DNA from: an uncultured Lachnospiraceae bacterium
GTDB lineage: Bacteria; Bacillota; Clostridia; Lachnospirales; Lachnospiraceae
Assembly (NCBI GenBank): GCA_945787485.1
Contig: CALZHV010000004.1
Coordinates: 1 to 26,766 of the forward strand
Reading direction: 5' to 3'
Length of the DNA: 26,766 bases
Positions 16,637 through 24,366 of this stretch are shown here, piece by piece (the stretch's first letter is position 1; each line of letters opens with the position of its first letter). The notes beneath the pieces are model-generated. The model ran no database searches and was not told where the DNA came from. It saw only the letters and a program-made list of their open reading frames with translations. Made by a program: the position numbers and the translations under genes.

Positions 16637-17710
16637 TTATCTATATGAATAATAGTTTTCTATTCCCTGAGCAAGTCCTTTAACAATTTTTTCCTGATAT
16701 TCTTCCGAAACAAGCTTTGTTTCATTATCAGCATTACTTAGATATCCAAGTCTTACATCAACTACAGGTATTTCACTCCAATTTATAGCTGTAAAACCAT
16801 CGCTTTCAAATATTCCCTGAATATCTGTTTCTGTATTTTCTGTTATACCCTGTAAAATTCGTCTTGCAGCTTTATTGCTTTCTTCATATAAATCACTGTT
16901 ATATACACTATCAGCTGTCATGGTAATTGCCATTACACCGCAAAGCTCACTGTTATTGCTATAATTCATATTTATTCTTATAAATAGTGTTGCTTCGGAT
17001 TCGTTTGCCAATTCAGCTCTTTCCTTATTGGTAATATTTACATCATCACTATCCCTAGTAAGAATTACGGTATATCCTTTATTTTTTAATTCACTTTCGA
17101 GAAGCTTTGCATATGTAAGATTAATTTCCGATTCTTTCGTGTCATAAACCGTGCCGTTCACACCTTCTGATACACATTCTTTTAATTCTTCACTGTCCGG
17201 GCCAACCGGTTCAGTACCCTGATTTGCCCGTCCCTGTTTACCCGGGTCTATAACAACTATTTTTTCGATTTCTTCTTCCTCTGTCGTTGCTTCATCCTCA
17301 TCTGTAGTTTCTTCATCGTCTTTTTTCCCTGAAGATTCAGTTACCATGGAAGTTTCTACATAGAAATCTGTATTATCAACAACTACTCTTGTCCATTTAT
17401 CGTTATATCCCGTTCTTGGCAATTCTACATTTTCAGCCAGAATTCTGTATATAGGTGAGCCATCATCCGGGTCAATCCTGACATTAACGCCATCACTTAT
17501 TGTTGTAACATAATCTTTGGTTACAACAAATCCTTCCTCATCGGTTTCAGGGGGTGCATCTGTCGCAGTGGCAATAACTGTCTGCGTAGTTTCCGTCATA
17601 ATTTCCTGCGTAGTCTCGACTTCTTCATTTTTTCCACAGCTGCACAACAAAACAGCCATAATACTTAAAGCAATTATTGTTTTTATTTTTGTATTAAATT
17701 TAGTAAACAT
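16637..17710 (-). CDS. amidase_3-like lipoprotein with degenerate active site
   Basis: The 357 residues comprise a signal peptide with lipobox LCSC (C25), an SH3-like domain (about 62-123), an acidic linker (130-148) and an amidase_3 fold (about 150-355). In active N-acetylmuramoyl-L-alanine amidases of this clostridial group the first zinc ligand is in DPGHQG, the third in RIHAN, and the catalytic Glu in VEMGY. Here they read DPGKQG (K158), RINMN (N247) and VRLGY (R320). The second ligand E193 is kept. The fold motifs, including ITNKERAELAN and AINWSEIPVV, are otherwise well preserved, so it is probably a peptidoglycan-binding or regulatory pseudoenzyme on the outer face of the membrane rather than a hydrolase. 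Confidence 0.85.
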   Translation of the reverse strand: MFTKFNTKIKTIIALSIMAVLLCSCGKNEEVETTQEIMTETTQTVIATATDAPPETDEEGFVVTKDYVTTISDGVNVRIDPDDGSPIYRILAENVELPRTGYNDKWTRVVVDNTDFYVETSMVTESSGKKDDEETTDEDEATTEEEEIEKIVVIDPGKQGRANQGTEPVGPDSEELKECVSEGVNGTVYDTKESEINLTYAKLLESELKNKGYTVILTRDSDDVNITNKERAELANESEATLFIRINMNYSNNSELCGVMAITMTADSVYNSDLYEESNKAARRILQGITENTETDIQGIFESDGFTAINWSEIPVVDVRLGYLSNADNETKLVSEEYQEKIVKGLAQGIENYYSYR

Positions 17711-17738
17711 TTTTACGCTCCAATTTTGATAATATCAA

Positions 17739-17767
17739 ATTATAACATATTAATTTAATTTTGTATA
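17739..17767 (-). promoter_or_regulatory. promoter of the amidase-like/DegV unit
   Basis: TATACA at 17767-17762 and TATAAT at 17744-17739, with a 17-base spacer, lie just after the terminator of the upstream degV gene. Confidence 0.5.
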
Positions 17768-17771
17768 TAAA

Positions 17772-17813
17772 AAGGACTATGGCAAAGCATATCCAAAACT
17801 TACCATAGTCCTT
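17772..17813 (-). terminator. terminator after the second degV gene
   Basis: An 11-base perfect stem AAGGACTATGG/CCATAGTCCTT (17772-17782 with 17803-17813) has a 20-base loop and is followed on the minus strand by a short T-run. It ends the transcript of the degV gene at 17860-18690. Confidence 0.8.
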
Positions 17814-17859
17814 CTTATTTATAAATATCAAAGTATCTTATTATCTTATTATCAAATTA

Positions 17860-18690
17860 TTAGTAGCTGATAATTACGCCACCCTTATTTTCGTACATAG
17901 CACTTAATCCCCTTGCCTCAAGTACTACAACATCCGTAAACCCAAACTGTTCCATTAAAATTTTCCTTACATTAAGGCAACGCTCACGACTTTCACAGCA
18001 TGTAATTTCAACCTTTCTTGTAACATCAGGATTACTTTTCTCAATGTGCCACAACAGTTTGTTAAGAGCTTTATTCATTCCCCTTGCCTGGTCAATCTGC
18101 TCTATTTCGCCTTCATTGCCTTTAAGCACAGGCTTGATGTTAAGTACGTTTGCAACCGCACCCTTAACTTTAGGAACTCTACCATTTTTTATAAAAACTT
18201 CAAGGTCTTCAAGAACAAACATTGTTGTCTGAGAATTGATATAACGGGTAACAGTAGCAACTGTATCCTCAAAAGACAATCCTGCAAGAGCGCATGTTTC
18301 AATCTTTTCATATATTAAGTGCTGTGCTGCAGCTGCTGATTTTGAATCAAATACATGAATTTTTACATTCTCATTTTCTTCGAGAAACATCTGCTTTGCA
18401 ACCATTGCACTGTTATACGAACCGCTAAGCTTTGACGAAATAGTAATAACATATATCTCATCAGCATCTTTATAACTTTCCATATATGTTTCCGGGGATG
18501 GACATGCAGATCTTGGCACTCCATCAGTTTCCTCTAAGGCTGCAAAAAAATCTTCTCTCTTAAAGCTATCATCATCTATAAATTCTCTTTCCCCTACAAT
18601 AAGTGTCAACGGAACACTGCAAACATACTCTTTTTGTATTTCTTCAGGTGTAAAATCACAACAGCTGTCTCCTACTATCTTAAATCTCAT
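17860..18690 (-). CDS. DegV family fatty-acid-binding protein, second copy
   Basis: This 276-residue protein is clearly diverged from the DegV at 15754-16620. It starts MRFKIVGDSCCDF and has SACPSPETYMESY and TISSKLSGSYNSA, corresponding to the lipid-carboxylate loops. The C-terminus reads ARGLSAMYENKGGVIISY in place of the GTHVGAG loop of the other copy. It is transcribed alone, with its own promoter and a strong terminator. Different DegV/FakB paralogues are known to prefer different fatty acids, so distinct lipid ligands are a reasonable but untested inference. Confidence 0.92.
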   Translation of the reverse strand: MRFKIVGDSCCDFTPEEIQKEYVCSVPLTLIVGEREFIDDDSFKREDFFAALEETDGVPRSACPSPETYMESYKDADEIYVITISSKLSGSYNSAMVAKQMFLEENENVKIHVFDSKSAAAAQHLIYEKIETCALAGLSFEDTVATVTRYINSQTTMFVLEDLEVFIKNGRVPKVKGAVANVLNIKPVLKGNEGEIEQIDQARGMNKALNKLLWHIEKSNPDVTRKVEITCCESRERCLNVRKILMEQFGFTDVVVLEARGLSAMYENKGGVIISY

Positions 18691-18773
18691 ACCCGGCTCA
18701 TACTCCTTTCAAAAAATCATGATATCTTTAACGAATCCGGTTCGCATTTCATACGTAGTTTTTAATACTATGT

Positions 18774-18802
18774 ATCATAGCATGTTGTATGACATTATGC
18801 AA
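18774..18802 (-). promoter_or_regulatory. promoter of the second degV gene
   Basis: TTGCAT at 18802-18797 and TATGAT at 18779-18774 with a 17-base spacer give a leader of about 75 bases, ending in a GAAAGGAG ribosome site. Confidence 0.5.
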
Positions 18803-18905
18803 TACTTTACCGAATGTTATGAAAATATTTTTTAAAACAACATTGTATACATATTGTAACATTACATATTTCAATTAAAATTTACATAATATATATAATG
18901 GGCAT

Positions 18906-18933
18906 TTTACATATTATATTCTTATGTTATAAT
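18906..18933 (+). promoter_or_regulatory. promoter of the DUF368 gene
   Basis: TTTACA at 18906-18911 and TATAAT at 18928-18933 are 16 bases apart. The predicted leader of about 150 bases holds a repeated ribosome-site-like segment and a hairpin, annotated separately. Confidence 0.55.
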
Positions 18934-18972
18934 AGTGAGATAATGCTGTGACATTCATAATTTTGAAGATAT

Positions 18973-19098
18973 TATTATGGAAGACATACTTTGCATATAA
19001 TATTATGGAAAACATATTTGGTATTTAATACTATATCAAATAGTATTTTATAATATACATTATTTTCTTATTTTATTATGGAAGGATATTTACATGAA
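18973..19098 (+). repeat. triplicated TTATTATGGAA segment in the DUF368 leader
   Basis: Three related 26-base stretches start at 18973, 19000 and 19073. Each has (A/T)TATTATGGAA followed by a similar tail. The third contains the real ribosome site GGAAGG and the start codon. Between the second and third lies an eight-base perfect hairpin, AATACTAT/ATAGTATT (19027-19034 with 19040-19047). Confidence 0.55.
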
Positions 19099-20047
19099 TT
19101 TTTTATTGGATTTTATCAAAGGAACTTTTGTCGGCGTTGCCAACGTTATTCCCGGTGTAAGCGGGGGAACAATGGCTGTTTCATTCGGCATTTATGACAA
19201 GCTGCTTAATGCGTTATCTAACATATTCAAGGATTTTAAGAACAGTATAAAAGTGCTGTTACCTATCGGACTTGGAATGGGCTTCGGTGTTGTCGGATTT
19301 ACATTTATTATAGGATGGCTTTTACAAAACCAGCCTTTCATTACATCAATGGCATTTACCGGTCTTATATTGGGTGGAATTCCTACATTATTTAAAAGCT
19401 TTAAAAAAGGACTTTCAGATGATGCACACAAATCTGTCATTTTAAATATATTTCTATTTGTTGCCTTTGCTGCTCTTGCAATTTTCCTTGTATTTTGCAA
19501 TGCCGATTCAGAAAGCGGTGTTTTGCTTAACGCTGACTTAAAAACAATTATTATTGTATTTTTCATCGGTATAATTGCTGCGGCAACAATGATTATTCCC
19601 GGTGTAAGCGGTTCGCTGGTGCTTATGATTCTTGGTTATTATTTTGGAATACTTACTTCTGTTAAAGATTTTGTAAGCGCATTAAAGAATTTTGATTTAG
19701 AAGTATTGTTTGACAGATTTTTAATACTTTTCCCATTCGGAATCGGATGCCTTGTGGGTGTTTTTGTTCTTTCCAAGCTGATACAATGGTTATTCAATCA
19801 CTTTTGCACTGCAACCTACAGTGCTATATTTGGTCTTGTAATTACAGCACCTGTATCCATTTTCATAAAAGTCGGAGCAGAATATTCGTTTAGCGGCACC
19901 GGAGTTTTAGACATTATACTCGGTATAGTTTTCCTTTGTGCTTGTGGTGCAATTCCGATTATGATGGATAAATTAGAAGATAAGAAGGATGTCGATACTG
20001 ACAACACTGAAACAGTCAACAATTATACAGATTCATCCGAAAAATAA
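19094..20047 (+). CDS. DUF368 membrane protein, PopT-type undecaprenyl-phosphate translocase
   Basis: This polytopic membrane protein of 317 residues has two copies of the family signature, VIPGVSGG (18-25) and IIPGVSGS (167-174), in the two inverted halves, and a short charged C-terminal tail. DUF368 proteins (PopT) have been shown in other bacteria to return undecaprenyl phosphate from the outer to the inner face of the membrane, supplying the lipid carrier for peptidoglycan and surface glycans. The substrate here is inferred from the family. The start has GGAAGG upstream. It is a single-gene unit, closed by a strong terminator. Confidence 0.9.
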   Translation: MNFLLDFIKGTFVGVANVIPGVSGGTMAVSFGIYDKLLNALSNIFKDFKNSIKVLLPIGLGMGFGVVGFTFIIGWLLQNQPFITSMAFTGLILGGIPTLFKSFKKGLSDDAHKSVILNIFLFVAFAALAIFLVFCNADSESGVLLNADLKTIIIVFFIGIIAAATMIIPGVSGSLVLMILGYYFGILTSVKDFVSALKNFDLEVLFDRFLILFPFGIGCLVGVFVLSKLIQWLFNHFCTATYSAIFGLVITAPVSIFIKVGAEYSFSGTGVLDIILGIVFLCACGAIPIMMDKLEDKKDVDTDNTETVNNYTDSSEK

Positions 20048-20054
20048 TAAAACA

Positions 20055-20112
20055 AATAAAAGCTATCTTTTTATTTTCAGGTTATGCCTGATATAAAAAG
20101 ATAGCTTTTATT
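20055..20112. terminator. bidirectional terminator between DUF368 and DUF2156 genes
   Basis: A 20-base perfect stem (20055-20074 with 20093-20112) encloses an 18-base loop. A-runs on one side and T-runs on the other serve both strands, fitting the convergent genes on each side. Confidence 0.9.
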
Positions 20113-20145
20113 ATTTTGATATTTTAGAACAATTAATTACATGAT

Positions 20146-21048
20146 TTATTCCAGTAGCATTTTACTTCTTACGGTACCCTTTTCCAATATTATATCCGGG
20201 TGGTAAGAAAGCTTAGCTTTTCTTAGCCCTTCTATGCCAAGATCTTCTTCCCTGTTTATATATTCATAATCAGTCAATTCATTTTTTACAAAGTCTCTGT
20301 TTATTATTGCATATGCACCCTGAATGTCAGCTTCTGCCTTTTCGAAATGGACAACAAAGACCTTATCTGTCAGATATTCTCCCAACGTAAAAGCAACTAC
20401 TTCTCCTCCCAAACGAATTAACGCACCCTGAAGTCCCAGCTTTTTACGATTCATCAAAGCTTTTTTTATTATCGTTTCTTCGTACAGCTTTCCTTCGTCC
20501 ATTAAAGCATTTTTTATTGCCCATTTATGAGCATAACGGACGCATTCCATGTAATTTTCATCGTTAATCTTTTCATAACAATAATCAGGAAACATTTCTG
20601 TAAATCTATTAATATGATTTCTTTTTGCATGCATTTTTTTACCCGCAAGAAAAGCCAGACGCTCCGAAGAATAAATATAATCCGCATTATCTCTTTCATA
20701 AGTTATTTCAAATTTGTCCGGATACCATTCCTGTATCTTATTAAAATTAACTTTGCTTACGGATGAAATAACAGGCTGTTTTCCTGCTTTCCTATACATT
20801 TCAAACACTGTATCAAGAGTTTTTCTCAAATCATTGCCACCAACCGGAAAAGAAACGGAAGCCGGCAAATCCCCGACTTCCGATAACGCCCCAAATATTA
20901 AATTTTCTTCAATAATATCAAAGCCTGTATTGTAATACTCAGCCCAAAGTATATTATTGGCTAAACTATATTCGCATCCATAATTTGTATTATATTGCAA
21001 ATATTGTCTTAATATGTCTGCATCTTCCATTGTAGGAATTTTAAACAT
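20146..21048 (-). CDS. DUF2156 protein, related to the LPG synthase C-terminal domain
   Basis: This 300-residue soluble protein of the GNAT-like fold family includes the C-terminal domain of lysyl-phosphatidylglycerol synthase. The segment LAGKKMHAKRNHINRF (about residues 139-154) is the most typical part. A later LGGEVVAFTLGEYL...VVHFEKA and YINREEDLGIEGLRKAK are also characteristic. Such proteins are aminoacyl-tRNA-dependent transferases or relatives; the real substrate cannot be read from sequence, and no membrane flippase part is attached. The ATG at 21048 with AGAAGG upstream is preferred over a GTG at 21066. It follows the acidic membrane protein by 51 bases on the same strand. Confidence 0.85.
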   Translation of the reverse strand: MFKIPTMEDADILRQYLQYNTNYGCEYSLANNILWAEYYNTGFDIIEENLIFGALSEVGDLPASVSFPVGGNDLRKTLDTVFEMYRKAGKQPVISSVSKVNFNKIQEWYPDKFEITYERDNADYIYSSERLAFLAGKKMHAKRNHINRFTEMFPDYCYEKINDENYMECVRYAHKWAIKNALMDEGKLYEETIIKKALMNRKKLGLQGALIRLGGEVVAFTLGEYLTDKVFVVHFEKAEADIQGAYAIINRDFVKNELTDYEYINREEDLGIEGLRKAKLSYHPDIILEKGTVRSKMLLE

Positions 21049-21099
21049 ATTATTACCTTCTTTCACACAAATATTGTAAAGACTTAAAATATATTGTAT

Positions 21100-22644
21100 T
21101 TATTTGCCCTCGAGAATAACATCTATATCATTTTTACCAAATTCACAAAGCTGTTTTCTTATTTCACCAATAGTATACTCATCTGCGTGAATTTCTATTA
21201 CGTCAAATAATTTATCTACATATCCACACCATTTTTCGTATATAACAACAATATCCTCTGTTGTAGGCTCTTTTTGCTTTTCTGTGTTGTCATATCCGCC
21301 ATCTTCCGATTTCATTATGTCAGATAACGAAATTGCCTTTGGCTGAATACCATATGCTATATATCTTATTTCTTCTGTTCTGACAAGTGCGCAATCATAC
21401 ATTTCAATAAGCAAATCTTCTATACAGTCACTTGCAATATTGAAATAATGATAGTACATTTCAGGAGTTTTGTATGAAGGTCTGTCATCCACATCCATTC
21501 TGTTAAACCAATAGAACTCCTCGTTCGCACCAACTATTGTCTTTTTCTTTGTTTTTTTCTTGTCATATTTAGCAATTTCATCAGTCATGCCAAACCATGC
21601 AGTTGAAGAAACACTTGATTTTGTTGCTGCCGCTCCTATTTTAGCAGCTTCCTTTACCGAAGCGTCTATCGCATCACTTGAAAATGTATCATCTGTAACA
21701 CCAAATGCCGAATCCGATAAATCCATATTTTCAACATCTATTTCTTTGTTTTCCACCTGATTAACATCAGTTTTTTCTTCCTTGCTTTCATTCTTTATCT
21801 CATCAGCAAAAGTGTTTTCACTTTCTGCAGCTTTTTTATTATCTTCTTTCTTCTTCTTAAAAAGCTTAGTATTCTTTGCAACAGAAATGGTATTGTTGCT
21901 GACAATCTCCTCTGTATCTATTGGTTTTTCGGCAACATTGGCAACGCCTTTTGCTTTTTCCAAAGCTTCCTGCATCTCTGCTTCCCTGACAGCCTGATTA
22001 ATCTCATCAAGAGGTATTGTATCTTCTACTACATCACCTTTCTCTGACTCATCATTTTCTTCTGATTCATCATTTTCTTCTGATTCGTCACCTTCTTCTG
22101 CTTCGTCAACAGCATTTTTTTCTACATCTTCTGTACCGACATTTTGTGGCTCAATATTATTCTGTAAGGGAACATCGTCAACTGCTTCTGAAGTATCATC
22201 ACTGTCCTCATCATCGGCAAAGGCATCAACAGCAAAAGCACTGTCGCTATAATCATCCGCTGCAACCTTATCATCATAATCAGCTTGTGAGAAAGCGCTG
22301 TCTCCCATGCTCATTATATCTGCATCCGTAAATGCACTGTCACTGTAATCATCCTCAGCAACCTCTATTATTCCACCTAATTCTTCCGAAATATTAGGAG
22401 CTCCTTTTTCATCTGAAATATTTGAATTTTCATATTGCTCCTGTTCATCTTCTGACAGGGATTCATCATCAATATAATCCTCATCATCATCTGTTTCTAT
22501 CGGATCATCATCTATGTCGTCGTAATATTCATCTTTTTTCTTAGCATTGTGAACTATCAAAGTAACAGTCATTATTATCAGAAACACAAAAAATACAGCC
22601 AAAGCTATTATATATATCTTTGCCATTGTTGAACTGTCCATCAT
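21100..22644 (-). CDS. acidic membrane-anchored protein of unknown function with SDSAF motifs
   Basis: The product has 514 residues. A short N-terminus is followed by one membrane segment (about 9-31), then a long, strongly acidic and probably disordered region (about 36-370), then a compact, Tyr/Trp-containing C-terminal domain (about 372-514, EEFYWFNRMDVDDRPSYKTPEMYYHYFNIA). The disordered part carries the pentapeptide S/G-DSAF four times (101-105, 114-118, 133-137, 310-314), an ESEEND repeat (about 187-200), a potential helix (about 213-232) and a basic patch FKKKKEDNKK (262-271). No known domain was recognised. The topology suggests a long cytosolic tail (positive residues follow the membrane segment), perhaps a scaffold. 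It is followed by the DUF2156 gene. Confidence 0.8.
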   Translation of the reverse strand: MMDSSTMAKIYIIALAVFFVFLIIMTVTLIVHNAKKKDEYYDDIDDDPIETDDDEDYIDDESLSEDEQEQYENSNISDEKGAPNISEELGGIIEVAEDDYSDSAFTDADIMSMGDSAFSQADYDDKVAADDYSDSAFAVDAFADDEDSDDTSEAVDDVPLQNNIEPQNVGTEDVEKNAVDEAEEGDESEENDESEENDESEKGDVVEDTIPLDEINQAVREAEMQEALEKAKGVANVAEKPIDTEEIVSNNTISVAKNTKLFKKKKEDNKKAAESENTFADEIKNESKEEKTDVNQVENKEIDVENMDLSDSAFGVTDDTFSSDAIDASVKEAAKIGAAATKSSVSSTAWFGMTDEIAKYDKKKTKKKTIVGANEEFYWFNRMDVDDRPSYKTPEMYYHYFNIASDCIEDLLIEMYDCALVRTEEIRYIAYGIQPKAISLSDIMKSEDGGYDNTEKQKEPTTEDIVVIYEKWCGYVDKLFDVIEIHADEYTIGEIRKQLCEFGKNDIDVILEGK

Positions 22645-22710
22645 TACGTCCTTTCATTTTTATCCATATTGTATATTTTCTTTACATTATTATTTTTTTA
22701 CATATGTTTT

Positions 22711-22739
22711 AGTATACTAAAATTTAAATTAATAATCAA
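22711..22739 (-). promoter_or_regulatory. promoter of the acidic protein-DUF2156 unit
   Basis: TTGATT at 22739-22734 and TATACT at 22716-22711 are 17 bases apart. It is back to back with the gltX promoter, whose -35 starts ten bases away. Confidence 0.55.
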
Positions 22740-22748
22740 CTATTTGTG

Positions 22749-22777
22749 TTGTAAATTAAAATAATTTGGGGTATAAT
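22749..22777 (+). promoter_or_regulatory. promoter of gltX
   Basis: TTGTAA at 22749-22754 and a perfect TATAAT at 22772-22777 with a 17-base spacer give a leader of about 35 bases. Confidence 0.7.
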
Positions 22778-22818
22778 CTCAAAAGATTATGCAGAAATTT
22801 TACAGAGAGGTGAAAAAA

Positions 22819-24267
22819 ATGTCAAAAATCAGAACTCGATTTGCTCCAAGTCCAACAGGAAGAATGCATGTCGGTAATCTCAGAACAGCATTGTACGCAT
22901 ATCTTATCGCAAAACATGAAGGTGGCGACTTTATTTTAAGAATAGAAGATACTGATCAGGCAAGAGAAGTAGAAGGTGCTGTTGATATAATTTACAGAAC
23001 ACTTGCAAAGACAGGTCTCATTCATGATGAAGGTCCGGATAAAGACGGAGGTTTTGGACCATATGTACAAAGCAAACGTCAGGAAAGCGGAATCTACCTT
23101 GAATATGCTAAAAAGCTTATCGAAAAAGGCGAAGCTTACTACTGCTTCTGCGATGAAGAAAGACTTGCGGGATTAGTAACAGATTTTGAAGGAAAGACAA
23201 TCTCAAGATATGACAAGCACTGTCTTCACCTCTCAAAAGAAGAAATCGAAGCAAACCTTGCAGCCGGAAAGCCTTATGTAATAAGACAAAACAATCCGCT
23301 TGAAGGTACAACAACATTTTGCGACGAATTATACGGTGATATAACTGTTCCAAACGAGGAGCTTGATGATATGATTCTTATCAAATCAGACGGTTTCCCA
23401 ACTTACAATTTTGCAAATGTTGTAGACGATCATCTTATGAACATCACTCATGTTGTTCGCGGAAATGAATATCTTTCTTCATCACCAAAGTACAACAGAC
23501 TTTACGATGCATTTGGCTGGGAAGTTCCGACATACATCCACTGTCCTCTTATAACAGACGAGGAGCATAAGAAATTAAGCAAACGTAGCGGACATTCCTC
23601 TTTTGAAGATTTATTGGAGCAGGGTTTCCTTACAGAAGCAATAATTAATTTTGTTGCATTGCTTGGATGGTGTCCTGATGGAAATAACGAGATATATTCT
23701 CTCGAAGAACTTGTGAAGGAATTTGATTACAGGAAAATGTCAAAATCTCCTGCAGTACTTGACATGACAAAGCTTAAATGGATGAACGGCGAATATATCA
23801 AGGCTATGGACGATGAAAAATTTTATGAAATGGCACTTCCATATATAAAAGAAGCAGTAAACAGGGATTTGGATTTCAAGAAAATTGCTTCCATGGTTAA
23901 GTCACGTATAGAAGTATTCACAGACATCAAGGAACAAATTGATTTCTTAAACGAAGTTCCTGAATACAGTACAGATATGTACAATCATAAAAAAATGAAG
24001 ACAAACCCTGAAAATTCATTAGTTCTTCTTAATGAGGTTCTTCCTGTTATAGAAGCACAAAATGAGTTTGATAACGATTCATTATTTGAAGCATTGCAGG
24101 CATTTGCCAAGGAAAAAGAGTACAAAACCGGCTTTGTTATGTGGCCAATAAGAACTGCTGTATCAGGCAAGCAGGCAACCCCGGGCGGTGCTACTGAGCT
24201 TATGTCACTTCTCGGAAAAGAAGAAACAATAAATAGAATTAAGGCAGCAATAGAAAAATTATCATAA
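22819..24267 (+). CDS. gltX: glutamyl-tRNA synthetase
   Basis: GltX charges tRNA-Glu (and in many Firmicutes also tRNA-Gln, later amidated) with glutamate. It is a class I synthetase: FAPSPTGRMHVGN holds the HIGH signature (16-20) and KLSKR (252-256) is the KMSKS loop. The C-terminal anticodon-binding part runs from about 330 to the end, finishing with PGGATELMSLLG. The frame is open from 22789, but the ATG at 22819 preceded by GAGAGGTG gives the usual N-terminus and 482 residues. It is monocistronic, with its own promoter and terminator. Confidence 0.97.
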   Translation: MSKIRTRFAPSPTGRMHVGNLRTALYAYLIAKHEGGDFILRIEDTDQAREVEGAVDIIYRTLAKTGLIHDEGPDKDGGFGPYVQSKRQESGIYLEYAKKLIEKGEAYYCFCDEERLAGLVTDFEGKTISRYDKHCLHLSKEEIEANLAAGKPYVIRQNNPLEGTTTFCDELYGDITVPNEELDDMILIKSDGFPTYNFANVVDDHLMNITHVVRGNEYLSSSPKYNRLYDAFGWEVPTYIHCPLITDEEHKKLSKRSGHSSFEDLLEQGFLTEAIINFVALLGWCPDGNNEIYSLEELVKEFDYRKMSKSPAVLDMTKLKWMNGEYIKAMDDEKFYEMALPYIKEAVNRDLDFKKIASMVKSRIEVFTDIKEQIDFLNEVPEYSTDMYNHKKMKTNPENSLVLLNEVLPVIEAQNEFDNDSLFEALQAFAKEKEYKTGFVMWPIRTAVSGKQATPGGATELMSLLGKEETINRIKAAIEKLS

Positions 24268-24303
24268 ATATTGATAATTCTTTGATATCAATGCTACCCC
24301 AAA

Positions 24304-24349
24304 AGAAAAACGCTGTAATTTAGGTATTCCCAAACTACAGCGTTTTTCT
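24304..24349. terminator. bidirectional terminator between gltX and the lysozyme gene
   Basis: An 18-base stem with one mismatch (24304-24321 with 24332-24349; core AAAAACGCTGTA) and a ten-base loop is flanked by T-rich and A-rich tracts. It serves both convergent genes. Confidence 0.88.
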
Positions 24350-24366
24350 TTTTTCACTTTTATTGT

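Noticed and set aside
18843..18859. TGTATA-N5-TGTAAC as a second WalR box
   Set aside because: The first half breaks the consensus at its fifth base, and the location relative to both flanking promoters is not informative.
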